The position numbers and the translations under genes were made by a program. This document shows positions 50,585 through 60,096 of a DNA stretch of 64,000 nucleotides, one piece after another. Source of the DNA: Pandoraea anapnoica (lineage in GTDB: Bacteria; Pseudomonadota; Gammaproteobacteria; Burkholderiales; Burkholderiaceae); assembly GCF_902459765.1 (NCBI RefSeq), contig NZ_CABPSP010000006.1:124001-188000 (forward strand), in the 5' to 3' direction. The notes below the pieces were generated by a model, which was not told the origin of the DNA, made no database searches, and was given only the letters and a program-made list of their open reading frames with translations. Each line of letters opens with the position of its first letter. The first letter of the stretch is position 1.

Positions 50585-53500
50585 ATGGTTCAGGAGGTCA
50601 AGCCCGGGTTCTGCACGCTTTGCAGGTCCCGCTGCGGCACACTCAATCGCGTGGAAAACGATGCGCTGATCGCGGTCGAGCCCGATCCGTCGCACCCGAA
50701 CGGCGCGGCCATGTGCCGCAAGGGCAAGGCTGCACCGGAGTTGGTGCATCACCCGGATCGCCTGACCACGCCGTTGCGCCGCACGGCACCCAAAGGGGCC
50801 GACGATCCGTGCTGGGAACGCATTTCGTGGGACGAGGCACTGACCGAAATTGCCGCGCGTCTGGGCGACATCCGTCGAGAGAGCGGGGCGCACTCTGTCG
50901 CCTTCGGCGTCACCACACCGAGCGGCACGCCGCTGTCGGACAGCATCGACTGGATCGAGCGCTTCATCCGGGGCTTCGGCAGTCCCAACACCGTCTACGC
51001 GACGGAGATCTGCAACTGGCACAAGGACTTCGCACACGCATTCACGTTCGGTTGTGGCATGCCGACGGCCGACTATTCGCAGGCGGACGTGATCATGCTC
51101 TGGGGGCATAACCCGACGAGCACGTGGCTGAGTCAGGCGAACGCGATCGGACGCGGCCGCACGCGTGGCGCGCGTCTGCTGGTGGTCGATCCGCGTGAGA
51201 CGCCGCTGGCCGCTGCGGCCGATGCCTGGCTGCCGGTGCGTCCCGGTACGGACGCGGCGCTCGCGCTGGGACTCGCACGCCGGCTGATCGACGACAACCG
51301 TTTCGACGAGACCTTCGTGCGTCGCTGGACCAACGCGCCCTTGCTCGTGCGCAATGACAACGGGCACTTTCTGCGGGCGCAGGATTTGGCGACGCTTGGG
51401 TCGGACGCGTCTCCGGACGCCTTCGTCATCTGGGACGAAGCGGCCGCCGCCGCCCAAAGCTACGACACGACCCATTCGTTGACGCGCGACGTCGCCAGCC
51501 GAGTGGCCCTGCGCGGCGAGTTCACCGTCGATGGCCGCGACGGCGCGCGCATCATCTGCCGCCCGTCCTTCGATCTGCTCTGCGAAGGCCTTGCCCCGTA
51601 CGATCCGGCGACCGTCAGCGAACTGTGCGGCGTGTCGCCCGAACAACTCGACGCGGCCGCTGCGCTCTTCGACGGCACGCAACGCGTTGCGTATCACGCG
51701 TGGTCAGGCGTCGCTCAGCACGCGAATGCTACGCAAATCGAGCGCGCCATCGCGGTGCTCTACGCGCTCACTGGCAGCTTCGACCGACGGGGTGGCAACC
51801 GGGTGATGACGCGTCAGCCGGTGAACGCAGTCGCACAGCACGACCTCCTGAGTCCCGAACAACAGGCGAAGGCGCTGGGTATCGACGCGCGTCCGCTGGG
51901 GCCGCCTGCACGTGGGTGGGTGACGGCACGCGACACCTATCGCGCCATCCTTGAAGGTGAGCCGTATCGCGTTCGCGCCTTGTTCTGCTTCGGCACGAAC
52001 GTGCTGGCGTCGCAGGCCGACTACGAGATGGCGCGTGCCGCGCTCGAAACGCTCGAATTCCACGTCCATTGCGATCTGTTCGAAACGCCGTCGTCGCGCT
52101 ACGCCGACATCGTGCTGCCGGTGAATACGCCGTGGGAGCGCGAGGGCCTTCGTCCCGGCTTCGAGATCGACGATCAGGCCGACGCGCTGATTCAGTTGCG
52201 TCAGCGCATGGTGTCCCCGCGTGGCGAGTCGCGCAGCGACAACGACATCGTGTTCGATCTCGCAGTGCGGCTGGGCATGGGAGACGCGTTTTTCGGCGGC
52301 AGCCTGGAAGCGGGATGGAATCATCAACTCGCGCCGACAGGGCTGGATGTGCAGACATTGCGCGCGCATCCCGAGGGCATTTCGCGTGCTCAGCCGCAAT
52401 ACGAACGCAAGTACGCGCGTAGCGAATCCGGCGGCGTACGCGGCTTCGCGACTGAGACGCGCCGCGTCGAACTGTATTCCGAGCTTCTATTGCGTCACGG
52501 CTATCCGCCGGTGCCGGTGCACGTTACGTCGCATGCACTCACCGACGACGAAGCGCGTCGTTTCCCGCTGCTGCTGGGCTCGACGAAGAACGGTTACTAC
52601 TGCCATAGCCAGCATCGCGGACTGGCCAGTCTGCGCATGCGCGCGCCGGACCCGTTGGTGCATCTGCACCCCGCACTGGCGCAGCGCAAGCAGATCGCCG
52701 AAGGCGACTGGGTGCGCGTGACGACGCCCGCGGGCGTTGCGCGTTTTCGTGCGGCATTCGACGCGGGTGTCGGCGAAGACGTGCTGCTCGCCGAGTATGG
52801 TTGGTGGCAGGCATGCGACAGCGTCGGACGTCGCGGCTTCACGATGACGGGCGAGCAGTCGAGCAACTACAACGCGCTGGTCACGACGCGGGACATCGAC
52901 CCGATCAGCGGTTCGTCGCCGTTGCGCTCACTGCGCTGCGACGTGACGCGCGACGCCGCCAGCGATCCCGCACGTCGCCCGTGGGAAGGCCTCGCACGCT
53001 TTCGCATCAGCGAACTCGATGCAGCTGCCGACGGCGTGCGCGCCATCGCTTTCGAACCGCTGGATGACGTGGGCCTGCCGGACTATCTCGCCGGACAGCA
53101 CGTCACCGTACGCGTGCCGATCCCCGGTCACGCGAAGCCCGTCACACGCGCTTACTCGCTGACCGGGCCCGCCAATGAGTCCGCGCGACGCGGCTATCGC
53201 ATTGCCGTGCGTCATCAGCAGGGGCGCACCGCCAGCGGCGAGTCCTTCGCGGGCGTGGTCTCCAGTTGGCTAAACACCGGCGCGCGCGTGGGCGACGTGA
53301 TCGAACTCGGCGCACCGTCGGGGCGCTTCGTCATGCCGCTGCAAAGCCGTCAGCCGGTGATCTGCTTTGCCGGTGGTATCGGCATCACGCCATTCCTCTG
53401 CTATCTGGAATCGCTGGCCGAACAAGTCGAGCGCGGACTGGCGCAGACGCCGGAAGTCTGGCTGCACTACGCCAACCGGAACGGCGCGACGCACGCGTTT

Positions 53501-54046
53501 CGCGATCGTCTGGCGGTGCTGGCGCAGCGGTTGCCCGACGTGCATATCGTCAACTACTACGACGCCCCGCGCGATGTCGATGTCCTCGGGCGCGACTATG
53601 CGTCGGCCGAACGATTGTCGGCGACGGTCGTGTCCGACGACCTGATCACCCGCCGCGCCCGCGTTTATCTCTGCGGTCCCGAGCCGATGATGGTGGCGGT
53701 GATGGGCGGGCTGGCCGCACGTGGCGTCCCGGCGTTCGACATGTTCAAGGAAGCGTTCCGCTCCCCGGCCGCGCCGCGCGTCGATGCCGATGCTGCGTGG
53801 CCCGTCACGTTCGCCCGCTCGGGCCGTCAGGCGGTGTGGACACCGTCGCACGGCAGCCTGCTGTCGTTCGCCGAGTCGCTGGGCCTGTCGCTGCCGAGCG
53901 GGTGTCGCGTCGGACAGTGCGAAAGCTGCGCCGTGCGGGTGCTGGAAGGCGAGGTCGATCACATGGGCGACGTTGCGCTCGACGAGCCGGGCATGTGTCT
54001 GGCGTGTCAGGCCATACCGCGCGAAGCGGTCGTGATCGACGCTTGA
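50585..54046 (+). CDS. Molybdopterin oxidoreductase fused to an FAD/NAD(P)H reductase with [2Fe-2S] ferredoxin domain
   Basis: This 1,153-residue fusion combines two enzyme types. Residues 10-44 bind a 4Fe-4S cluster (C10, C13, C17, C44). The bis-MGD molybdenum domain follows, with C143 (TEICNWHKD) as a candidate Mo ligand, and the dinucleotide-binding fold runs to about residue 780. Next is a flavin-reductase-like unit: FAD-binding with TRAYSLTGP (RxYS), NAD(P)-binding with FAGGIGITPFL, and a terminal plant-type 2Fe-2S domain (C1107, C1112, C1115, C1141) in the phthalate-dioxygenase-reductase order. Electrons can thus run from NAD(P)H to Mo in one chain. There is no Tat signal, so it is cytoplasmic. 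The substrate is unknown; nitrate or N-oxide/S-oxide reduction or dehydroxylation are options. Confidence 0.85.
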   Translation: MVQEVKPGFCTLCRSRCGTLNRVENDALIAVEPDPSHPNGAAMCRKGKAAPELVHHPDRLTTPLRRTAPKGADDPCWERISWDEALTEIAARLGDIRRESGAHSVAFGVTTPSGTPLSDSIDWIERFIRGFGSPNTVYATEICNWHKDFAHAFTFGCGMPTADYSQADVIMLWGHNPTSTWLSQANAIGRGRTRGARLLVVDPRETPLAAAADAWLPVRPGTDAALALGLARRLIDDNRFDETFVRRWTNAPLLVRNDNGHFLRAQDLATLGSDASPDAFVIWDEAAAAAQSYDTTHSLTRDVASRVALRGEFTVDGRDGARIICRPSFDLLCEGLAPYDPATVSELCGVSPEQLDAAAALFDGTQRVAYHAWSGVAQHANATQIERAIAVLYALTGSFDRRGGNRVMTRQPVNAVAQHDLLSPEQQAKALGIDARPLGPPARGWVTARDTYRAILEGEPYRVRALFCFGTNVLASQADYEMARAALETLEFHVHCDLFETPSSRYADIVLPVNTPWEREGLRPGFEIDDQADALIQLRQRMVSPRGESRSDNDIVFDLAVRLGMGDAFFGGSLEAGWNHQLAPTGLDVQTLRAHPEGISRAQPQYERKYARSESGGVRGFATETRRVELYSELLLRHGYPPVPVHVTSHALTDDEARRFPLLLGSTKNGYYCHSQHRGLASLRMRAPDPLVHLHPALAQRKQIAEGDWVRVTTPAGVARFRAAFDAGVGEDVLLAEYGWWQACDSVGRRGFTMTGEQSSNYNALVTTRDIDPISGSSPLRSLRCDVTRDAASDPARRPWEGLARFRISELDAAADGVRAIAFEPLDDVGLPDYLAGQHVTVRVPIPGHAKPVTRAYSLTGPANESARRGYRIAVRHQQGRTASGESFAGVVSSWLNTGARVGDVIELGAPSGRFVMPLQSRQPVICFAGGIGITPFLCYLESLAEQVERGLAQTPEVWLHYANRNGATHAFRDRLAVLAQRLPDVHIVNYYDAPRDVDVLGRDYASAERLSATVVSDDLITRRARVYLCGPEPMMVAVMGGLAARGVPAFDMFKEAFRSPAAPRVDADAAWPVTFARSGRQAVWTPSHGSLLSFAESLGLSLPSGCRVGQCESCAVRVLEGEVDHMGDVALDEPGMCLACQAIPREAVVIDA

Positions 54047-54119
54047 AGCCCGCGACGCCTGAGATCGACGTCAGATTTATCCGAATTTCATCCCCCCAAT
54101 TCTGAAGAGGACGCAATCC

Positions 54120-55064
54120 ATGAAAATCATCGACGCCGCCACCACCCGCGACACCCTCGCGTTTGGCCCGCTGCTCGACGCACTGAACGCCATGTTCGTG
54201 GAGGGATGCGAAGTGCCGCTGCGCCACACTCACGTGATTCCCGATCCGGCAACGGGCGCGTCTGTGACCGTGCTGATCATGCCCGCATGGCAGCCGGGTG
54301 GTTTCCTCGGCATCAAGACGGTCAACATCGCGCCGGCCAACGCCCAGCGCAGCGTGCCGGGACTTCATTCGACCTATTTGCTGTACGACGCGGCGACCGG
54401 GGTGCCGCTCGCGCAGATGGATGGCAACGAGATCACGTCGCGCCGCACGGCTGCTGCGTCGGCGCTGGGGGCGGCCTATCTGGCACGCGAAGACGCGTCG
54501 CATCTCGCGCTGCTGGGCGCGGGACGCGTCGGCTCGCTGGTGCCGCCCGCGCATCGTACGGTGCGCCCGATTACATACGTGAGCGTGTGGGACCGTGATG
54601 CGCAAGCCGCTGCCCGGGTGGTCGACGGCCTGCGCGAGCAGGGCTTCGAGGCGCAGGTGAGCGCGACCGCCAAAGACGCCGTGGCGAATGCCGACGTCGT
54701 GACGTGCGCCACGCTTGCGACCGAGCCGGTCGTGCAAGCCGAATGGCTCAAACCGGGCGTGCATCTGGATCTGATCGGTAGCTTCACGCCGCAGATGCGC
54801 GAGGCGGACGACGCCTGCTTCGCCGGTGCGACGCTGTTCGTCGACACGGAGGAAGCGCTGGTGAAGTCTGGCGAGTTGCTCGGACCGATGGCGCGCGGCG
54901 TTTTCACGAAAGAGGACGTACGCGGCACGCTGGCCGATCTGTGCCGCGAGGGGCGCATTCGCCGCAGCACGCAAGACGAGCGCACGGTGTTCAAGGCCGT
55001 GGGCACCGCACTGGAAGACCTTGCTGCCGCCATGCTGGTCTGGCGAGCGACGCAGGGCACCTGA
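54120..55064 (+). CDS. Ornithine cyclodeaminase/mu-crystallin family protein
   Basis: This 314-residue protein has the Rossmann region LALLGAGRVGSLVPPAHRTV, although one Gly of GxGxxG is retained only partly. FLGIKTVNIAPANA contains the substrate-binding Lys, and GVPLAQMDGNEITSRRTAAA is the family core. Members include ornithine cyclodeaminase, ketimine and pyrroline-2-carboxylate reductases, and alanine dehydrogenases. It lies 73 bases after the molybdoenzyme and 42 bases before an AtoE-type permease, all on one strand. A reductase acting on an imine product of the pathway is plausible. Confidence 0.82.
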   Translation: MKIIDAATTRDTLAFGPLLDALNAMFVEGCEVPLRHTHVIPDPATGASVTVLIMPAWQPGGFLGIKTVNIAPANAQRSVPGLHSTYLLYDAATGVPLAQMDGNEITSRRTAAASALGAAYLAREDASHLALLGAGRVGSLVPPAHRTVRPITYVSVWDRDAQAAARVVDGLREQGFEAQVSATAKDAVANADVVTCATLATEPVVQAEWLKPGVHLDLIGSFTPQMREADDACFAGATLFVDTEEALVKSGELLGPMARGVFTKEDVRGTLADLCREGRIRRSTQDERTVFKAVGTALEDLAAAMLVWRATQGT

Positions 55065-55106
55065 CCCATCCAATTCAAGCCACATCAAGCAAGGGGAACG
55101 CAGGAA

Positions 55107-56555
55107 ATGAAACCGGGAACTTCACTATCGAGCACGACGGAGGCACCGCACGACGGCGGACTCCTCGAACGTCTGGCGGCATCGGTCACACGCTGGTCCG
55201 AGCGCTGGTTTCCTGACGCCTATCTGTTCGCCGCACTCGCCGTCATCGTGTGTGCGGGCGGGGCGCTTGCCATCGGGGTGCCTGCGGTCAAGGTCGGCGT
55301 CGCGTTCGGCGACGGCTTCTGGAGCCTGATCCCGTTCACGATGCAGATGGCCATCGTCGCCATCTCGGGTTATGTGGTGGCGGTCTCGCCGCCGGCGGCC
55401 GTGCTGATTCGCAAGATGGCGGCGGTGCCGCGCAGCGGTCGCAGCGCTGTTGCGTATGTGGCGTTCGTGAGTATCGTGCTCTCCTTGTTCAACTGGGCCA
55501 TCAGTCTCGTGTTCAGCGGCCTGCTGGTGCGCGCGATTGCACGACGCGACGACATCCGCATGGATTACCGGGCGGGCGGTGCGGCGGCGTATCTGGGCAT
55601 GGGGGCGACGTGGGCGCTGGGCCTGAGTTCGTCGGCCGCGCAGTTGCAGGCGAATCCGGCGAGTCTGCCCAAGGCGCTCGTCGAGATCACCGGCGTCATT
55701 CCGTTCTCGGACACGATTTTCCTGCCGCAGTCGATGGCGATTGCCGCCGTACTGACGGTCGTCTCGGTGATCCTCGCGTACTACTCCGCGCCGCGCGATG
55801 CGCGTGCGAAGGTGGCCGCCGATCTCGGCGTGTCGCTCGACGACACGTCGAAGCCGTACGTGCGTCCGCAGCGTCCCGGCGACTGGCTCGAATACAGCCC
55901 GTTCGTGACGGTGCTGATCGTGGCGCTCGGTGCGTTGTGGATCGGGCATGAGTTCACGACCAAGGACCCGCTGCTCGCTATCTCGAACCTGAACACGTAT
56001 AACTTCCTGTTCCTGATGCTGGGGATGTTGCTGAACTGGCGTCCGCGCCGGTTCCTCGACGCCATTGCCAAGTCGGTGCCATCGGTGGCGGGCGTGCTGA
56101 TTCAGTTCCCGCTATACGGCGGCATCGCCTACCTGCTCACGAAGGCACCCGGACTTGACGGGCAGACGCTCTCGCACCATCTGTCGAGCTTTTTCGTGGC
56201 GATCTCGTCGCAGGAGTCGTTCCCCGGCGTGATGGGCGTGTACTCGGCCGTGCTGGGCTTCTTCGTGCCGTCGGGCGGCGGCAAGTGGATCATCGAGGCG
56301 CCGTACGTCATGCAAGCCGCCAACGATCTGCACGTGCACCTTGGCTGGGCCGTGACGGTGTATAACGCGGCTGAAGCGCTGCCGAACCTGATCAACCCGT
56401 TCTGGATGCTGCCGCTGCTGGGCGTGCTCGGCCTGCGTGCCCGCGACGTGGTGGGCTACACGTTCACGCAGTTGCTTGTGCACTTCCCGGTGGTCATCGT
56501 CATGCTTTGGTTGCTGGCGCAGACGCTGACGTATCACCCGCCGGTCATGCCGTAA
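55107..56555 (+). CDS. Short-chain fatty acid transporter, AtoE family
   Basis: This 482-residue membrane protein has about 12 helices. Family marks include TRWSERWFPDAYLFAALAVI, LFNWAISLVFSGLLVRAIAR and GFFVPSGGGKWIIEAPYVMQ, the last highly conserved in AtoE proteins. Members import acetoacetate, butyrate or similar short acids. As the third gene of the molybdoenzyme operon it suggests the substrate is a small carboxylate. A strong terminator follows at 56592-56626. Confidence 0.87.
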   Translation: MKPGTSLSSTTEAPHDGGLLERLAASVTRWSERWFPDAYLFAALAVIVCAGGALAIGVPAVKVGVAFGDGFWSLIPFTMQMAIVAISGYVVAVSPPAAVLIRKMAAVPRSGRSAVAYVAFVSIVLSLFNWAISLVFSGLLVRAIARRDDIRMDYRAGGAAAYLGMGATWALGLSSSAAQLQANPASLPKALVEITGVIPFSDTIFLPQSMAIAAVLTVVSVILAYYSAPRDARAKVAADLGVSLDDTSKPYVRPQRPGDWLEYSPFVTVLIVALGALWIGHEFTTKDPLLAISNLNTYNFLFLMLGMLLNWRPRRFLDAIAKSVPSVAGVLIQFPLYGGIAYLLTKAPGLDGQTLSHHLSSFFVAISSQESFPGVMGVYSAVLGFFVPSGGGKWIIEAPYVMQAANDLHVHLGWAVTVYNAAEALPNLINPFWMLPLLGVLGLRARDVVGYTFTQLLVHFPVVIVMLWLLAQTLTYHPPVMP

Positions 56556-56591
56556 CGCGCCCAAGCGTGGGCATACGCGCTTCCGATCAAG

Positions 56592-56626
56592 GCGCCTCCC
56601 CGGGATGTCGGGAGGCGCTTTGTTTT
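56592..56626 (+). terminator. Intrinsic terminator after the AtoE-type gene
   Basis: GCGCCTCCC (56592-56600) and GGGAGGCGC (56610-56618) form a perfect 9-bp stem with a 9-base loop, followed by TTTGTTTT. It may also serve the convergent aldolase-fold gene from the other side. Confidence 0.85.
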
Positions 56627-56654
56627 CCCATAGCCCGTGACAGACCGCCTCGCT

Positions 56655-57416
56655 TCAGTCACCGCGCAAAGCGGCGGCCTGACGTTTCCACAACGTCCAC
56701 GGACGCTCCATCACGCCGAGATTGGTTTCCGTGGAGCGGCGGCCTTCCTCTTCGTCGAGATAGGTCACCTCGCCACCGAGCGCGATGGCAGTCGATTGCA
56801 TACCGGCGTTCAATTCGGTGTAGATCGCGCGATAGACGGCAGCGGGCAGCGTGGGGGCGGTCGCTACGAAGCCATGTCCGCGCATGAGCGCGACGTCCGC
56901 CTCGCCCAACGTGTCCGCGAGCGCTTTGCCTTGCTCGCCGTTGCGCACGAGCATGTCCGTGCAGCCGAAGCAATGACGGATGTCGAACACCGGCGCGCCG
57001 CTGCCGAGAAAACCGGCCATGTGATAGACGGGACGCAGTCGCACCGACGATGCAGCAAACGGAATCACCGACGGCGAATGGCTATGCACGATGGCCTTGA
57101 CGTCCGGGCGCGCGCGATAGATCTCGCTGTGAATCCATGTCTCGAGATAACGCTTGCGCGTGTCACCGTCGACCGGCTGGCAATCGAGGTCGAGCGTGAG
57201 AATGTCGTCCGGCGTGACCAGCTCGGGCGCCATCGATTGCGCGATCAGAAAGTGCGCCGCATTGCGCGGGTCGCGCACGCTCACATGCCCGAAGCCGTCG
57301 AGCACTTCGTGATGCGCAAGGATGTGGTTGGCGGCAACAAGGTCTTCGCGCAGTTGCGCGATGGACGCAGCGTCGTGTTCGGTGATCGCCGGTGTGTAGG
57401 GGGTAGTGGCTTGCAT
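56655..57416 (-). CDS. Class II aldolase/adducin-fold protein, possible aromatic-acid decarboxylase
   Basis: The ATG at 57416 gives 253 residues; an open frame extending to 58316 is a shadow of the next gene. Zinc-site motifs are VKAIVHSHSPSVIPFA (two His) and ALMRGHGFVATAPTLPAAVY (third His). The opening HHEVLDGFGHVSVRD, with its SVR step, is typical of the decarboxylase-like branch of the family. Relatives include 3,4-dihydroxyphthalate (PhtC) and dihydroxy-p-cumate (CmtD) decarboxylases as well as sugar-phosphate aldolases. Operon neighbours, a Pht5-like decarboxylase and an aromatic-acid MFS, favour aromatic decarboxylation. Confidence 0.78.
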   Translation of the reverse strand: MQATTPYTPAITEHDAASIAQLREDLVAANHILAHHEVLDGFGHVSVRDPRNAAHFLIAQSMAPELVTPDDILTLDLDCQPVDGDTRKRYLETWIHSEIYRARPDVKAIVHSHSPSVIPFAASSVRLRPVYHMAGFLGSGAPVFDIRHCFGCTDMLVRNGEQGKALADTLGEADVALMRGHGFVATAPTLPAAVYRAIYTELNAGMQSTAIALGGEVTYLDEEEGRRSTETNLGVMERPWTLWKRQAAALRGD

Positions 57417-57475
57417 AGTGGTGTTTTGCAATGAGTGTCGATAGTCGGACGGTGGCGCGATGTGCAGGGCGGGCG

Positions 57476-58465
57476 TCAAACCCGCACGGCGGCGCTCACC
57501 TCGGGAGGAAACAAATCGTCGGCCTGCATCGGGCGATGACAGACGCCTTGTTCGAAGGCGAATCGCAGGAAGGCGTCGAGCGTGACGCGATTGGGTGCAA
57601 CGCCATACGGCCACGGATCGCTGCCGAACATCGCTTTGGCTTCGGCGGCACGCTGGCTCATCCACGGCAGCGGGAAGTGCGAGCACGTGATGTCTTCGAG
57701 ACGGGCGATGCTCGCGTCCTTCGCCTGCGTGAACGCTTTGACGAGGTTGTTGGCGATCCAGCGATTCGCGGTGAAGACATCGCGTCGCATGACGATCAGA
57801 TGCATGATCGGGAAGATGCCGCTGCGCTCGAAATAGGCGCGCTCGGCCGTCTCGAAGTCCGGTAGTAGACGCACGACTTCGTGCTCGCGTCCGGCAGGCG
57901 GTGCAGGCGGACGTGCGCTGAGAATCGCGTCGATCTCGCCATCGAGCAGCAGGGCGGTGAGCGACTTGTCGGGCGACGGCCGATAGCGCACGCCTTCCGG
58001 CACGCGCACGGCGACTTTCTCGCGGCGTCCCGCCTGATTCACACCGCCCTGCACCCACTCGACCTCCGTGAGCGCAACGCCCTGATCGTGGGCGAGCCAG
58101 CCGCGCGAGTAGACCGACGCCGTCTGTGCCCACTCTGGCACACCGATGCGCTTGCCGCGCAAGTCGCCGGGCGACGCCACGCCGCCGCCTGCATTCACGT
58201 AGAGCGACGACAAGCGAAAGACGCGCGACGGAAACACCGGCAGGCCAATCAGCCGGTCGTCGCCCTGCGAGCGCAGCGACGCGTACTTCGCGAGCGACAT
58301 CTCCGAGAGATCCCATTCCTGAAAATGCGTGGTGCGATAGAAGATCTCTTCCACCGGCAAGACCGACGGCACGAGGTCGATGCCGGTGACGGCGATGCGA
58401 GCGTCGAGCAGATCGCGCACGTGGTCGTAGTCGTTGATGGCGAGTGACAGCGAGAGTCTGGACAT
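57476..58465 (-). CDS. 4,5-dihydroxyphthalate decarboxylase (Pht5)-like protein
   Basis: The ATG at 58465 gives 329 residues. The fold is that of periplasmic-binding-like enzymes: LSLAINDYDHVRDLLDARIA, SEMSLAKYASLRSQGDDRLI, then KRIGVPEWAQTASVYSRGWL and ITCSHFPLPWMSQRAAEAKA. These blocks are characteristic of 4,5-dihydroxyphthalate decarboxylases. There is no signal peptide, which argues against a transport binding protein. It is the middle gene of MFS, decarboxylase and aldolase-fold genes on the minus strand. A cytoplasmic ligand-binding role remains possible. Confidence 0.8.
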   Translation of the reverse strand: MSRLSLSLAINDYDHVRDLLDARIAVTGIDLVPSVLPVEEIFYRTTHFQEWDLSEMSLAKYASLRSQGDDRLIGLPVFPSRVFRLSSLYVNAGGGVASPGDLRGKRIGVPEWAQTASVYSRGWLAHDQGVALTEVEWVQGGVNQAGRREKVAVRVPEGVRYRPSPDKSLTALLLDGEIDAILSARPPAPPAGREHEVVRLLPDFETAERAYFERSGIFPIMHLIVMRRDVFTANRWIANNLVKAFTQAKDASIARLEDITCSHFPLPWMSQRAAEAKAMFGSDPWPYGVAPNRVTLDAFLRFAFEQGVCHRPMQADDLFPPEVSAAVRV

Positions 58466-58529
58466 GAGGGATTCCGAATCGGGCGCGGCATCGAAGGACG
58501 ACGTCGCCCTGAACACGAAGGGAGCCGCT

Positions 58530-59894
58530 TCAGTGACCGAAGGCCGGTGCTTTCGGCAGGTTTTCGGGGCGTGCGACGAGGAACACGAGTGCGGCGGCGC
58601 TCACGAGCGCTGCGCCGAGCACGAAGAACATCGTGCCCGCGCCGCCCGTCGCCTGTTGCAGCACACCGGCGATGGCCGGACCGCACATGGCACCCACGCG
58701 GGCGATGCCGAGATATAGCCCCACGCCGGTGCTGCGAATCTCGGTCGGATAGCTCACGGCCACGAGGTTGTTGAGCACTGTCTGCGTGCCGATGACGAAC
58801 ATGCCCGCCACTACAATGCCCACGAACGTCACCGAGCCGCCGGTGATCGTCGCAAGCACGCCGATGGCTGCAGCACCACACAGCCACGCGAGCGACATGG
58901 CGAGCCGACGGTTGCCGATGCGGTCAGCGACCACGCCGGTAAGCAAGCTGCCGAACGCCGACGCGAACACCAGCAACGACCCGTAGGCGAAGCTCGTCGA
59001 GAGGTTCTCGCCGCGCTTGAGCATGATTGTCGGCAGCCAGCCCGACAGACCGTACGACGAGAACAGCGACAGCGCGCCCATCGACCATAGGCAGATCGTC
59101 TGACGGCGGAATTCGCTGGAGAAGAGAGCGGCGACAGAACCGGCTTTCACACCGGCATTGGGAGACGTGAATGTCGCTGTCGCAAACTCGGCTGCACGCG
59201 CGGGCCACAGGCGGGTCAGTTGCGCGCGCACTTCGTCCTGACGGCCACGACTCGCGAGAAACGACACCGACTCGGGCAGCACGAATTGCAGCGCGAGCGC
59301 CAGCACGACCGACAGTGCACCGACGTAATACATGCTCTGCCATCCGTACTGCGGAATCAGCCACGCGGCGATGAAGCCGGAGGCGGTTGCTCCACCGATC
59401 CAGCCGCACGAGAAGAACACGATAGTGAAGACATTGGCGCTGCGCTTGGGCGCGATTTCATTGATGTACGTAACGGCCACCGGCATCAGCAAACCCAGCG
59501 AGATTCCCATCACAAAACGCAGTGCGATGAACGTGCGCAAGTCGTGGGCGAAGAGCGCGATGGCGAGACTCATCACACCGGACAGCCAGATGCCGGTGAG
59601 CAGCACGCGGCGGCGTCCGATGCGGTCGCTGAACGGTCCCGAGACGGCGGAGCCCGCAGCAAAGCCTGCTAGCCCGCACGAGAGCAGCACACCGATCTGG
59701 CTCGGCGACAGAAGCCACAGCCTGGTGACGTCGTGAACGATGTACGCGGCGTTGTACAGATCGAAGCCGTCAAACAGCAGGATCAGCGCCAGCAGAGTGG
59801 CGAGCCGATAGTGAAAGGCCGAGAGCGGGGCGGATTGCAGCGCTTCGCGAACGTCGATGCGCTCGGTTTGCCGCGGCGGAAGGTCATGGGCCAT
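58530..59894 (-). CDS. MFS transporter, aromatic acid:H+ symporter (AAHS) type
   Basis: This 454-residue, 12-helix carrier has the AAHS motif LILLFDGFDLYNAAYIVHDV in the first helix (DGFDLY form) and GPFSDRIGRRRVLLTGIWLS in the helix 2-3 loop, repeated later as GVVADRIGNRRLAMSLAWLC. Such carriers import benzoate-, protocatechuate- or phthalate-like acids. It leads the minus-strand operon with a Pht5-like and an aldolase-fold decarboxylase, and is divergent from the HTH/citrate-synthase-like gene. The promoter region is 59895-60096. Confidence 0.87.
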   Translation of the reverse strand: MAHDLPPRQTERIDVREALQSAPLSAFHYRLATLLALILLFDGFDLYNAAYIVHDVTRLWLLSPSQIGVLLSCGLAGFAAGSAVSGPFSDRIGRRRVLLTGIWLSGVMSLAIALFAHDLRTFIALRFVMGISLGLLMPVAVTYINEIAPKRSANVFTIVFFSCGWIGGATASGFIAAWLIPQYGWQSMYYVGALSVVLALALQFVLPESVSFLASRGRQDEVRAQLTRLWPARAAEFATATFTSPNAGVKAGSVAALFSSEFRRQTICLWSMGALSLFSSYGLSGWLPTIMLKRGENLSTSFAYGSLLVFASAFGSLLTGVVADRIGNRRLAMSLAWLCGAAAIGVLATITGGSVTFVGIVVAGMFVIGTQTVLNNLVAVSYPTEIRSTGVGLYLGIARVGAMCGPAIAGVLQQATGGAGTMFFVLGAALVSAAALVFLVARPENLPKAPAFGH

Positions 59895-59997
59895 GCGTTG
59901 TCTCCGGATGGGCGACCTGTCGAATACCGGCGAGCGCCGGTTCGCAGTGTCTTTGTCTGTGTTCAGGAGACGACTTTACTGAGCGATTTTTTGTTTA

Positions 59998-60024
59998 TCA
60001 ATATTGATTTTTAAAGTCAATATG
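59998..60024. promoter_or_regulatory. Symmetric site in the divergent promoter region
   Basis: ATATTGA (60001-60007) and TCAATAT (60017-60023) form a 7-bp inverted repeat with a 9-base spacer, and TCAATATTGA just left is itself a palindrome. The region between the MFS and the HTH/citrate-synthase-like gene is AT-rich here. It is a likely operator, perhaps for the adjacent HTH protein. Confidence 0.55.
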
Positions 60025-60096
60025 AATGTGGCATGATGGGCCGCAAACGCGTTGCCACGGGGCGACGCAGCGCGACCGAAGGAGCAGCAGACACCG

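Noticed and set aside
57417-58316. Apparent 300-residue N-terminal extension of the aldolase-fold gene
   Set aside because: It shadows the Pht5-like gene in another frame and shows no domain.
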